This document shows positions 27,535 through 36,200 of a stretch of 49,741 nt of DNA, one piece after another. The translations under genes were made by a program, and so were the position numbers. The stretch is from assembly GCA_014378465.1 (NCBI GenBank), contig JACMNQ010000072.1:1-49741 (forward strand), written 5' to 3'. Below the pieces are notes generated by a model. It worked only from the letters and a program-made list of their open reading frames with translations. It had not been told where the DNA came from and ran no database searches. The stretch is from Oligoflexia bacterium (GTDB taxonomy: Bacteria > Bdellovibrionota > UBA1018). Numbering within the stretch: position 1 is the stretch's first letter; each line of letters begins with the position of its first letter.

Positions 27535-28725
27535 ATGATTAAAAACGTGCTTTTCGGCCATGCAAGCAAGCTGATCATGATTGGGTCGTTGATCTTGGGT
27601 GCTCTTTTTGCTTCAGTGCCTTCTGCTTCAGCAGTTGCCGCATGTGGAAATATCACTGCTTGCAACGCCTGTAATTCTGCCATTGATGGCGTCGCCAGTC
27701 GTCTCACTTACGTTCGCCGAGGCACTTGGACCTGCAATATAGGCATTACCAACGTTGTGTCCAATCCGAGTGCGGCTTTCACGAGAATCTACAACGATCC
27801 CACTTTTCGGAATGGGATCATCCTCATACCGCTTGGATCGGACTTCACAGGCGCGCCTTCGTCCGCTTACAATGCCGAAATCAACAGTCGAGCAATTCCT
27901 TCGCTGAAGAATTATTTTGCGGCCTGGGGAATGAGAGGTCTAATCCACGATATCTGGAACGCAAATACCCTCGGTTTGACAAACCTTGAACTTTCAGATC
28001 GCGGGATTCAAAAGTTCCTCGCACTCAATAGAAATGTAGCGGTCATCCGAATATCCAATCAGACGACTTCTGTGGATTCGACCTTGGGTGCGGTCTCGTT
28101 TGGGCATTCTGGCGGAAGAAGTGTAGACCACCTTGAAACTAAGTGCGGTACCTATCCTGAGGCCTTCGGAAACGCGATGTTCTATGATATCTGGGCGTTC
28201 GTGTTCAGTGGCTCCCTCGGAGGAGTCTATGCGGTTTTGCACGAGTATATCCATTGGGTTTCGCGCATGGCGGAGGCTGAAACCTACTTTTTCCCGACTT
28301 CCCAAACTCAATTCACTCCTGTTCAGGTGATGAAAGGAAAATGTATATCGATGGTACGAGCCGGACTTCATCCATTTTCAGGGCACACGACCAAAGGCCT
28401 GATGGCCACAGGCGGAATCCAAAACATTCCATGGTCGAGTGGTGCCGGCACGAGTTCGGGCCATGGGTGTTCGGTGACACCAGCCACTACTCCGGATGCC
28501 AATACCGAAGTGGAGCCTCCGAATTGTTTGGATGACGTATATTCGGTGACCAATCTCCTGACAGCAAATCTTCAGAGAACCTGTCAAAGCTGTGAAGGCA
28601 ACGGAAAATACACGATTTCGCAGGCGGTGAATCTCAATAGAGAACTCAAGCCCGTTGTGATGGGTTATTTGACCCGGAATCAGTCTTGCCGGGATCGTGA
28701 ACAATATAATATTGAAGGTTGGTGA
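27535..28725 (+). CDS. Secreted protein with an HEXXH motif, possible zinc metallopeptidase
   Basis: A 396-residue exported protein with a signal peptide ending near SASA (residue 33). A cysteine cluster (CGNITACNACNSA) opens the mature chain; another lies near the C-terminus (CQSCEGNG, NQSC). The segment VYAVLHEYIHWVSRMAEAE carries HEYIH at residues 236-240, in a hydrophobic helix-like context as in zinc-dependent peptidases. The third ligand is not certain; Glu247 or Glu249 and His residues further on are candidates. A second motif, FGHSGG (189-194), recalls a hydrolase nucleophile elbow but may be chance. I recognise no family. It follows the transpeptidase paralogue by three bases, so both are exported and made together. 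Confidence 0.55.
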   Translation: MIKNVLFGHASKLIMIGSLILGALFASVPSASAVAACGNITACNACNSAIDGVASRLTYVRRGTWTCNIGITNVVSNPSAAFTRIYNDPTFRNGIILIPLGSDFTGAPSSAYNAEINSRAIPSLKNYFAAWGMRGLIHDIWNANTLGLTNLELSDRGIQKFLALNRNVAVIRISNQTTSVDSTLGAVSFGHSGGRSVDHLETKCGTYPEAFGNAMFYDIWAFVFSGSLGGVYAVLHEYIHWVSRMAEAETYFFPTSQTQFTPVQVMKGKCISMVRAGLHPFSGHTTKGLMATGGIQNIPWSSGAGTSSGHGCSVTPATTPDANTEVEPPNCLDDVYSVTNLLTANLQRTCQSCEGNGKYTISQAVNLNRELKPVVMGYLTRNQSCRDREQYNIEGW

Positions 28726-28809
28726 TGGCGCGGTAAGAGCGGAGTCAGGCAGGGGGATGGCACCTGATTTTATTCGTCACTGCATTCACCCCGGTTGGCT
28801 GCAAAAGAC

Positions 28810-29493
28810 TCAAGGGGCAGCGCCTGCGCCCGTGACGATCGTGGATACGGTCTTGTCCTGGGGATTGGTCACTGCGAGGGTACAGCCTTCAAGCGAGCCC
28901 CATTGAAAGGTGCCACCGTCCCAAGTCCAGTCCACCCACGGTTTGAGGCGGGCCTGAGCGACGCAGCGGCTCGGCCATTGGCCTGAGCCGAAGTCCCACG
29001 TTCCTCCAAGCTTCAGGCTCATTCCGCTGACCATGGCGATTCGTGCATTATTGATGCATTCCTGTGAAACTATTTTTGCGCGCTTGATCAGATCAGGGGA
29101 ACTCGCGCCACCTGAACTGCTCGGCGAGGTCGAAGGATCGAGTGCAAAGGAAATTTCAGTGAGCTGACCCGTTCGCTTCGGGTTATTCCATTGAGCATCG
29201 TGAGATGCACTGGCGTAGGCTGCATTCAATACGGCATCTCCTCCCAAAATAACGACACGTCCGCCGCTGCTCACCGACACTTCAGTGATCCGCATGAGTG
29301 TGATGGTGCCGGTGTTACCCGATGAGTTCTGACTAGACGGAGTGCTCAGGCAGCCAGATCCAGAAGAAACAGGAGGAGCTTCGGTAAAAGTACCTGCAGA
29401 TGCGCTTGCCACGAGTGCGGTACTCGCGAGCATCAACAGGCTCAAGTTGCGCGCCGCCTGGACTGAGATCGAAAAATTCCTGTTTAAGTTCAT
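28810..29493 (-). CDS. Secreted protein of unknown function
   Basis: A 227-residue protein with a signal peptide to about residue 33 (STALVASASAG). The mature chain contains a Ser-rich linker (STSPSSSGGASSP) between an N-terminal part with a beta-rich GRVVILGGDAVLNAA segment and a C-terminal half with Trp-rich WTWDGGTFQWGSLEGC. Four cysteines (one near the start, three in the second half) suggest disulfides. A GGGG stands six bases before the ATG. I do not recognise the family. It is convergent with the HEXXH gene and divergent from the HEAT protein, sharing a control region with the latter. Confidence 0.6.
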   Translation of the reverse strand: MNLNRNFSISVQAARNLSLLMLASTALVASASAGTFTEAPPVSSGSGCLSTPSSQNSSGNTGTITLMRITEVSVSSGGRVVILGGDAVLNAAYASASHDAQWNNPKRTGQLTEISFALDPSTSPSSSGGASSPDLIKRAKIVSQECINNARIAMVSGMSLKLGGTWDFGSGQWPSRCVAQARLKPWVDWTWDGGTFQWGSLEGCTLAVTNPQDKTVSTIVTGAGAAP

Positions 29494-29835
29494 TTAAACC
29501 CCGCTGCTTTTGAGAATGGCATTGACTCGTCCTCATAAAGGTACAGATCTTTTTTTATTTCCACAAATGTCAAATTTGACACGGAGATCAGTCACTCTCC
29601 AAAATGAAATCAAGTACGTTAGTTTGAATATAAGTACTTCCTGATTCTTAGTGCCGCTGGCTTTGGCACCATCGGGGGAGCAGCGAAAAAGTTCAGATCC
29701 GCGCCGAACAGCACGAAGTGGGGCAGATTCATTCATAGGTGCCTCCGGACACTCTTTTCGTCAAGTCATTGGCGCTGGCAATCGACTTGCGGGATACTGT
29801 TTGCGTTCGACAGGCGCGTCTCATAAACTTGTTTG
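29494..29835. promoter_or_regulatory. Divergent control region with a perfect 14-base palindrome
   Basis: A 342-base gap between two genes facing away from each other. At 29568-29581 lies TGTCAAATTTGACA, identical to its reverse complement and so a candidate operator for a dimeric repressor or activator. On the plus strand its right arm supplies TTGACA (29576-29581), followed after 18 bases by CAAAAT (29600-29605), a fair -35/-10 pair that would be blocked by a protein on the palindrome. No other gene was found in the gap. Confidence 0.5.
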
Positions 29836-31848
29836 ATGCTTCACATTCGGTCGAAAGACAGCTCTCTCTTGAAAGTGGCGATTTCAGCCGTACTTGTTTT
29901 AGGTGGGGGAGCCTATTTTTTGCTTCGTTCCTCGCCGATCCCCAGCTCAGATCAATTTTTTGAGAAAAATACCCATCTTTCCAGACCTCTGCGAAGAGTC
30001 GCTCCCGAGCCATTGCCTTCTCGAACGAGTGACGACTTTGCAGTTGACGATTATCACTTGACAGGTGGAAAGCTCTTTCCGGTCACCGTCAAAGAAGTTG
30101 CAAGTCTTCGAGGTGGGCCCAAAGATCTCTTCAATTCCAGCTACACGGCAATCCTCGACATGCATTCATTGGGGGTCCAGGGCCGGAAGCTGGATCTGAT
30201 CGTTGAATTCCATTTCGAAGAGATCAAGAATGCAGAGACGCTCTCGCACGCTGTGAAAACCGAGCTGGGAATCAGGAAATTTCCAGCTTCTCACGAGGAA
30301 AATATTTTTCTGGTGAGTTTGGACCCGTCAGGGGTTGTCACGGACATCCGCACTTCGGTGTCTGCGCTTTCAGATACCGGCAATCAACTCAAGATCAACG
30401 CACTCGTGCCGCTTTTTAAAAGAGTGCCCCTGCTGAAGCCGGGAAAGTTGACTCGAACCGAAGGCGACCAGCGAGGTATCCCGTACACCATTCTTTACAC
30501 AGTTGCAGAGGCCGGGAGTAACCAACTTAAAATCACCGGGCTTGTGAATGATGCTCAAAAATTGGGAACGACGATAAAAAAAGCGGCGGCAGCCGGCACT
30601 CCGAACATCGTCCTGGTTGGCCTGGAGACTTCTCAAGTACAATCCTTCGAATGGCTATGGAACACTTCCCTTCATGTTCCAGTGAGTCAAAACTTCAAAG
30701 CGGAAACTTCGGTCAAACAATCGGGGAGTGAGGTGAGCTCGTCGCAGATCAAAGTCGAAGCGAACTGGGGACCCCGCAAAGAATCCCGCTTCAAAGGGGC
30801 TGATCGAAGTCGATTTGCTCACTCAATTGACTTCAAGAGGTATCTTGGCTCATCTGCTTCACGTCTGAAGCAATTTCAGAACCTGTCCAAGAAGCAGCAG
30901 TTGACAAAAAGCTGGAGCCGGCTCGCAACCTCGCTCAGTGGCGTCGGGAATTCTAAAATGTCCGAACTTGAGAAGGATGAGCTTTTCATTGCGCTGGGTA
31001 AAGCGGTCAAAGAAGATCCTTCTCTGATTGGCAGCACGAAGCAGATTGCGCTCGAGGCGGAGCCCGGCAGCCGTCAGGCAACGATGGCGATTGGAGCATT
31101 GGGGTACGAGGGATCAGAGGAGGCACAGTCCGCCATGATTGAAATTTACAACCGCCCGCGCTCGAATGACGAAGAAAAGCAAAAAGTATTGACGGAGCTC
31201 GCGATATGCCCCGAAGCATTGTCGAAAGAGACGAAAACCTTTCTCAAAGCGAAGTATGCGGAGGCCGATCCCATGAGTTCCGATCTGGCGTCGACTGCCG
31301 GCTTGGCACTGGGTTCTTCGATCGCGAAAGACGGAGATCCTGAGACCGTGAAGTTGCTCAAAAATGATTGGAACAAGAGTTCCGGATTTTTTGCGAACAA
31401 GCAGCAGCAAGATCAACAGATCTATCTCCTCTCAGCCATGGGCAATTCTAAAAGCGACGTATTTCGAGATCAGGTGAAATCTGCGGCAAGTTCGAGCAGC
31501 CCTGAACTCCGTGCCGCGGCAGTCGATTCAGTTCGCTTCGCTCAGGATGAAACAAGTCGGGCCCTGATCAGATCGGCAGTAAAAGGCGATTCAAATGTTG
31601 ATGTTCGCATAACGGCCGCTCAATCCCTTCGCTATCAGCCCTTTGACGAAACGACTCGGCAACTTCTCGTGGATTGTTCCTCAAGTTCTCAGCTCGCCGT
31701 GAAAATGCAATGTTACCGTGTTTTGACCTCAAGAATTGAGCAACCCGGAGTCCGAGCGATCCTGGCCGGGCGGCTGAATTCGGAGTCCGACGATCAGGTC
31801 AAAGGTTTGCTTCAGTCAGCACTCAGTATGAAAGAAGGGGATAAGTGA
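29836..31848 (+). CDS. Membrane-anchored HEAT-repeat protein with vitellogenin-like layout
   Basis: A 670-residue protein with an N-terminal anchor or signal (LLKVAISAVLVLGGGAYFLL). Residues about 55-310 are beta-rich (GRKLDLIVEFHFEEI, NIVLVGLETSQVQSFEWLW). Residues about 340-665 are a helical solenoid of HEAT-like repeats, such as ATMAIGALGYEGSEEAQSAM, then SSSSPELRAAAVDSVR and SNVDVRITAAQSLRY. A beta-barrel-like half followed by a helical arch is the layout of the vitellogenin N-terminal region in large lipid transfer proteins, known in some bacteria; I see likeness in order, not a diagnostic motif. An alternative is a simple HEAT scaffold. The ATG at 29836 follows a TTG; no clear ribosome binding site. 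Expression may be set by the palindrome at 29568. Confidence 0.6.
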   Translation: MLHIRSKDSSLLKVAISAVLVLGGGAYFLLRSSPIPSSDQFFEKNTHLSRPLRRVAPEPLPSRTSDDFAVDDYHLTGGKLFPVTVKEVASLRGGPKDLFNSSYTAILDMHSLGVQGRKLDLIVEFHFEEIKNAETLSHAVKTELGIRKFPASHEENIFLVSLDPSGVVTDIRTSVSALSDTGNQLKINALVPLFKRVPLLKPGKLTRTEGDQRGIPYTILYTVAEAGSNQLKITGLVNDAQKLGTTIKKAAAAGTPNIVLVGLETSQVQSFEWLWNTSLHVPVSQNFKAETSVKQSGSEVSSSQIKVEANWGPRKESRFKGADRSRFAHSIDFKRYLGSSASRLKQFQNLSKKQQLTKSWSRLATSLSGVGNSKMSELEKDELFIALGKAVKEDPSLIGSTKQIALEAEPGSRQATMAIGALGYEGSEEAQSAMIEIYNRPRSNDEEKQKVLTELAICPEALSKETKTFLKAKYAEADPMSSDLASTAGLALGSSIAKDGDPETVKLLKNDWNKSSGFFANKQQQDQQIYLLSAMGNSKSDVFRDQVKSAASSSSPELRAAAVDSVRFAQDETSRALIRSAVKGDSNVDVRITAAQSLRYQPFDETTRQLLVDCSSSSQLAVKMQCYRVLTSRIEQPGVRAILAGRLNSESDDQVKGLLQSALSMKEGDK

Positions 31849-31869
31849 GACTCAGGCTCATCTTGGGCT

Positions 31870-33060
31870 TCACAACTCCTCATCGCTCAAGGGTAGAGAA
31901 GACTTTTCAAAAAAGCGGACCCACTCCTGGGGGCTGAGCGCCCCCGTGATTCTGACTCCTTTGAACCAGATCGTGGGCACTGCATCGACCGGCGATCTCG
32001 TGCGGTCGCCTTGAGTGATTTCCAACAATCGCTTCAGTTCATCGCGAGTTTTTGGAGAGGCAACGCATTCTTCGAGCGCCGGTCTTGAAGGGGCATCCGT
32101 TTCAGCCAGGGCGACGGCGCCGGAGACGCCAGAAATCAGATTTGCTGGCCTTTCAATGGCTTGATGGACGAACTCGTCGAAACGATTCTCTTGAGCTCTG
32201 CAGATGGCAATTTCCGCGGCAGTGCATGCTCCGGGCTCTTCGAGGCCAGCGTACGGATTGCATTTTTGATGCATGGGGAAGAGGATGAGGTCCACGCTTG
32301 CCTGTTTACCTGAAGCTTGAAGCGCTTCAGTGAAGTTTTTGAACATTTCTTCGCAATACGGGCAGGCCAAGTCGACTGCCATGATGAAGTGAAGTTCTTC
32401 GCCCCGGTTGCCGAAGTGTGCTCGATAATGAGGGTCGAGCGGCGCAGTGAAGACTTCTTTCGTGAAATAATAGCGTTTGGAGTTCTGCTGGGTGAAATGC
32501 TCAGTTCCGAATACCCATGCACCCGCAATCAACGCGATCAGAAGGAATGAGACCAGCAAAGCGGCAATGACTTTCCGGTCGTCCACTCGATTCACGGATT
32601 TTTTCACGCGGATCCATTGAAGTCCAAGGAGCGTACCATTGACGAGATGGATCCCCAGGCAACCGCTGCAGAATTGTCCGATCACGTGAAACATGATCCA
32701 GAGATAAAACACAGAGGCGAGACAAGCCAAGATCTGCAGCATGAAGGCGGATCTCACAAGATGCTGATCTTCTGAGCCGCGTTTGCGGAACAGTCGATGA
32801 ATCTCCGTCAAAAATGTGACTGTGAAGAATGCGAGTGCCAAAGCGGATACTGGAATGTGCCCAAACACTTCTGAGTAAGGTGAAAGTGCGGCCAGTCGGC
32901 ATCCGCTTGAAGCTTTTGCGTCGCAGAATGCGGGACTGAACTGTTTGCCGGTCTGAATCGCCCAACGAGTCTGAAGAAGGGTCCAGGACAGGAAAATACC
33001 GACGCCATTGAGCGGCAGCAAAAGGGTTTGCGAGATGATCGGCCAGCGCTGAGTTTTCAT
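31870..33060 (-). CDS. VKOR-DsbA fusion, periplasmic disulfide-forming enzyme
   Basis: A 396-residue inner-membrane enzyme that makes disulfides in exported proteins. The VKOR half (about 10-155) has four or five helices, the loop cysteines Cys46 and Cys54 and the quinone-proximal pair FCSGC (Cys131, Cys134). A further helix (about 164-187) leads to a periplasmic thioredoxin-fold half (about 220-390) with DLACPYC (Cys233, Cys236) and the cis-proline segment AVPTIWFKG. Electrons should pass from substrate thiols to the DsbA part, to VKOR and to quinone. All redox cysteines are present. It is divergent from the giant cysteine-rich protein and convergent with the HEAT gene, which suggests that island proteins are its clients. 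No strong ribosome binding site. Confidence 0.9.
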   Translation of the reverse strand: MKTQRWPIISQTLLLPLNGVGIFLSWTLLQTRWAIQTGKQFSPAFCDAKASSGCRLAALSPYSEVFGHIPVSALALAFFTVTFLTEIHRLFRKRGSEDQHLVRSAFMLQILACLASVFYLWIMFHVIGQFCSGCLGIHLVNGTLLGLQWIRVKKSVNRVDDRKVIAALLVSFLLIALIAGAWVFGTEHFTQQNSKRYYFTKEVFTAPLDPHYRAHFGNRGEELHFIMAVDLACPYCEEMFKNFTEALQASGKQASVDLILFPMHQKCNPYAGLEEPGACTAAEIAICRAQENRFDEFVHQAIERPANLISGVSGAVALAETDAPSRPALEECVASPKTRDELKRLLEITQGDRTRSPVDAVPTIWFKGVRITGALSPQEWVRFFEKSSLPLSDEEL

Positions 33061-33081
33061 TTTGTTTGAGAGTATCGGACC

Positions 33082-33097
33082 GTGTCCGAACGGACAC
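33082..33097. promoter_or_regulatory. Perfect inverted repeat between the VKOR-DsbA and giant genes
   Basis: GTGTCCG (33082-33088) and CGGACAC (33091-33097) are exact reverse complements separated by AA. It lies 21 bases upstream of the VKOR-DsbA start on the minus strand and about 120 bases before the giant gene, a good place for an operator controlling one or both. Confidence 0.45.
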
Positions 33098-33169
33098 CCT
33101 TTATTTCATTAAGACCCCGCCCCTCTACGCCGATACCTAAGTGTCTACATTTTTGCCAGACGGCGATAT

Positions 33170-33188
33170 CTTGACTATAACAGTCAAG
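33170..33188 (+). promoter_or_regulatory. Inverted repeat and possible promoter of the giant gene
   Basis: CTTGACT (33170-33176) and AGTCAAG (33182-33188) are perfect arms around ATAAC. TTGACT is also a fair -35 box, with CAGAAT 17 bases on (33194-33199) as a weak -10. That would give a very short leader before the ATG at 33216. The palindrome overlapping a -35 box suggests control by a DNA-binding dimer. Confidence 0.4.
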
Positions 33189-33215
33189 ATAGTCAGAATG
33201 ATTTCAGGGGTAAGC

Positions 33216-36200
33216 ATGAACGTGAAAAATAAAATCAGTCGATGGGCGGCGCTTTTCACCTTCTTCATTTTTTTAGCTGAAACTCCTGCTCATGCCGACG
33301 TCCAGCTCGACTGTTGCGGAATTCCGGACCGCTGGATGCAAGAAGCCAATCGACTCATCAATCAGGCGGAGACGGCAGTCAACGAAGAGGTGAATCATTA
33401 CGTCTCTCTCGCCAACTTCGATCTGGGTTCAGCGAAATTCGGAATCCAGGGCAACGCCAGCCTCGGGCAGCTCAAAGCGCCAAGTTTTGATTGCCAGCAT
33501 CCGAAGGCCGCTTTGAAATCTGGAATGGCCGACTTTGGACTTGAGCCGGAGTACTTGATCTCTGCAAAACTGTTCGGTCAGAACTTGGACATCATCGATG
33601 CCAGGTTGCACGGCGGCCAGGGTAAAGGCACAGAGCAGCCCAATCTTCCGAGAGTTGGAAAAACCGACATCATGATGAGTGTGAAAATTGTCGGGATTGA
33701 AGTCCTTCACAAAAGGCGCAACGGCGTGGAGACTGAAGCTCCTCCAGTGGAGCCTGACCCCACCCCAACTGCAGCTGTTTGTCCGACTCTTCCCGCAAAG
33801 ATGAAGTCTGGCACAAATGCCAAATTGGTGGATATCAGTCGCAGTATTTCGCAGACCTTGGGCTATGTTCCGGGCATTCCCATTTTGCCCGGAGTTTTCA
33901 TCGAGTTTGATGCTGGATTCTTTCTTCAGTCGACTCTTGTTTTCAGTTACGGAATTGACAGCTCGATCTACTCTGCCCATGGCAGCGCAAGTGTGAGCGC
34001 TCAGGACGTGACGGATGCTCTGTCCAGAAATCCTTCTGAAGCGACGGATGAGCTTTGCGATGCTCCGCCGAATAGCCCACCGGCCACGAATGGTTGCCCG
34101 GCTCAAGTTGCCTGTACGAAAAAATCCAGCTCACCTGGAAAAAAGGCCAAAGAATTTTATACCCAAATCAAAAATGACATCAAAAGTGAAGTCGACAAGG
34201 TCAGGTCCCTGAAAAAACAGGTACAGGATGTGTCGGTGGCCAAGATGTGGAATGACGCCAAAACGACAGTCAAGTCAGTGGGATCAGACATCGTCCAGTT
34301 GACGTCTGGTAACATGTCGCTCCTGGATCGTTGCAGTCTTCTGGGAGACGTCGGTACTGCTATCCGTCCACTGCAGCAGGATTACCAACAGGTCAAAGCG
34401 ATCTACGACACCGCAGAAAGCATCATTTCGGACGCAAAAGCGGCCTATGACAAAGTTCAGCAGATCCGCAGCGCATTGAAAAGCGGCTTTCCCGAGGTCA
34501 AGGCCGATGCAGGAGTGGCCATCACTGGCCGCGCCGGCGGTTGGGCTGAAGCAGTTTTGGCAATCGACTTGGGCATCGCCCGAGGATATGCCGGCATCAA
34601 AGGAACCCTGGTCCTGATTGATCTCAGTGCAGGCCTGGGCGCCTCCCTCTCGACGAAGTCTCAGTATGCGGATCTGACTGTTCATCTCCAGCAGGTCTTG
34701 TTGGCGGGCGCGATTGATCTCATTTACGGCGTTCAGGTCGGCGTTCCAGGATACATGGTCACCTACGAAGACAGTATCAACCTGTTTCATTTTGACGGAA
34801 TCTTCAGCGATAAGCACTGGCTGGTTGGACGTCTGGACTTTCGCGCGCTCAACGCGAATTCACCAAAATCACCGCTCTTCTGGTGCGTGAATCTTTTCGG
34901 AAATACGACCATTGATGTCGACCGCTGCACCGACGGCTTCTTGCCGAAAAATCAGGTCATTCCGGCCCTCGCTGCGCATCAGGATTTTGCCAAAGCTTTC
35001 CTGGGCGAAGTGGCCCTCGATGATACCGCAAACTGCTTCATCAGTGACGGGGGAACTCCCTTTGCAACATTGCATTCGTCAACTGCTTGTTCGAGTTACC
35101 TGCCTGCTCCCACTGCAACCAGTCTCCCAGCTATTCCAGCGACCGCTGCCACCACCGAAACTCCACATCCCATGGCAAAGTACTATTCGGAAAATGCAGC
35201 GAGATTTATCTCAAATCTGAGAAATAACTCCAATGCACCTTTCAAGATTTTCACCGCTAATGAAGCAATGAGCAGTGGTGCGGCCCTTACTACAACCGTT
35301 CAGTACACCTCAGCTGCGGGCGCAGTGATCCCGATCTTGGCCGGTACCGCTAACAATCTCATTCAGTTCGAGAATCCGGCGCCCAGCTACGCGATGGATA
35401 CCGATGCCCCGATGTCTTCAAGAATTCTCAGCTTGAACACTCGAGTGCAGTTTACTCCGCAGCCGAATCCAACGCTCACTCCGACCGTGATTGAGCTGCG
35501 TCCCACGGACCGCAATGTCAGCGCCAATCTCATGATTGATATGGACTGGCTCGCCAACGGTACCATTGTCACCTGGCCACAGGGCTGGCCTGCTGCTCCC
35601 TCCAATCCCAAAATCTATGTGGGAGAAGTCATCGGTTTGCCGAACGATATCCTGATCGACATGGCCAAGAATTATCGTCTCGGGCGTTGTCAAGTCACTG
35701 ACTCAAATTTTGACTTCACCCTGGCTCTTTCAGGTAAGCCTTACCCAACGGGTGGTGACCCTGAAGGCAAAGTTTCAATCAACATGTTCAGCAGTGGACC
35801 CTGTGCTCTGGGTGCGGATGCCGCGACCATGGTTGGCGGCACTTCCATTTATACCGCTTGCATGCTGCGTGAAGCTCTGAAGAACGATGAGTGTTTCCCA
35901 CCTGAGCGCGCGGTACAGTTGGTGTCGCTCGCGAACCTGACTCGTAGAGATACGATCGATTACTTCATGGGAAACACTTCAAAAGGGAAGAAGATTTCCG
36001 GCGATGTTTACCCCAGAAACCATTATGGACGGGCCTTTTCCCCTGTTCTGGCTCAGCAGGTGAGCACCAGGCAAAAAAATATCTGGGGCGAGTTCTTCAA
36101 AGACCCCTGGCAACTCAATTCCAATAGTCCAGGCCCCGACCGAATCAATGGCGATCCGGACGAAAGCACGGTTGCTCCAAGGCAGACTGCCGTCTGGCTT

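Noticed and set aside
28102..28116. FGHSGG as a lipase/esterase nucleophile elbow in the HEXXH protein
   Set aside because: No Asp/His partners or other alpha/beta-hydrolase strands could be placed around it; kept only as a remark.
28697..28986. Small plus-strand open frames after the HEXXH gene
   Set aside because: They overlap the 3' end of the minus-strand secreted-protein gene or the gap and show no signal peptide, ribosome binding site or family likeness.
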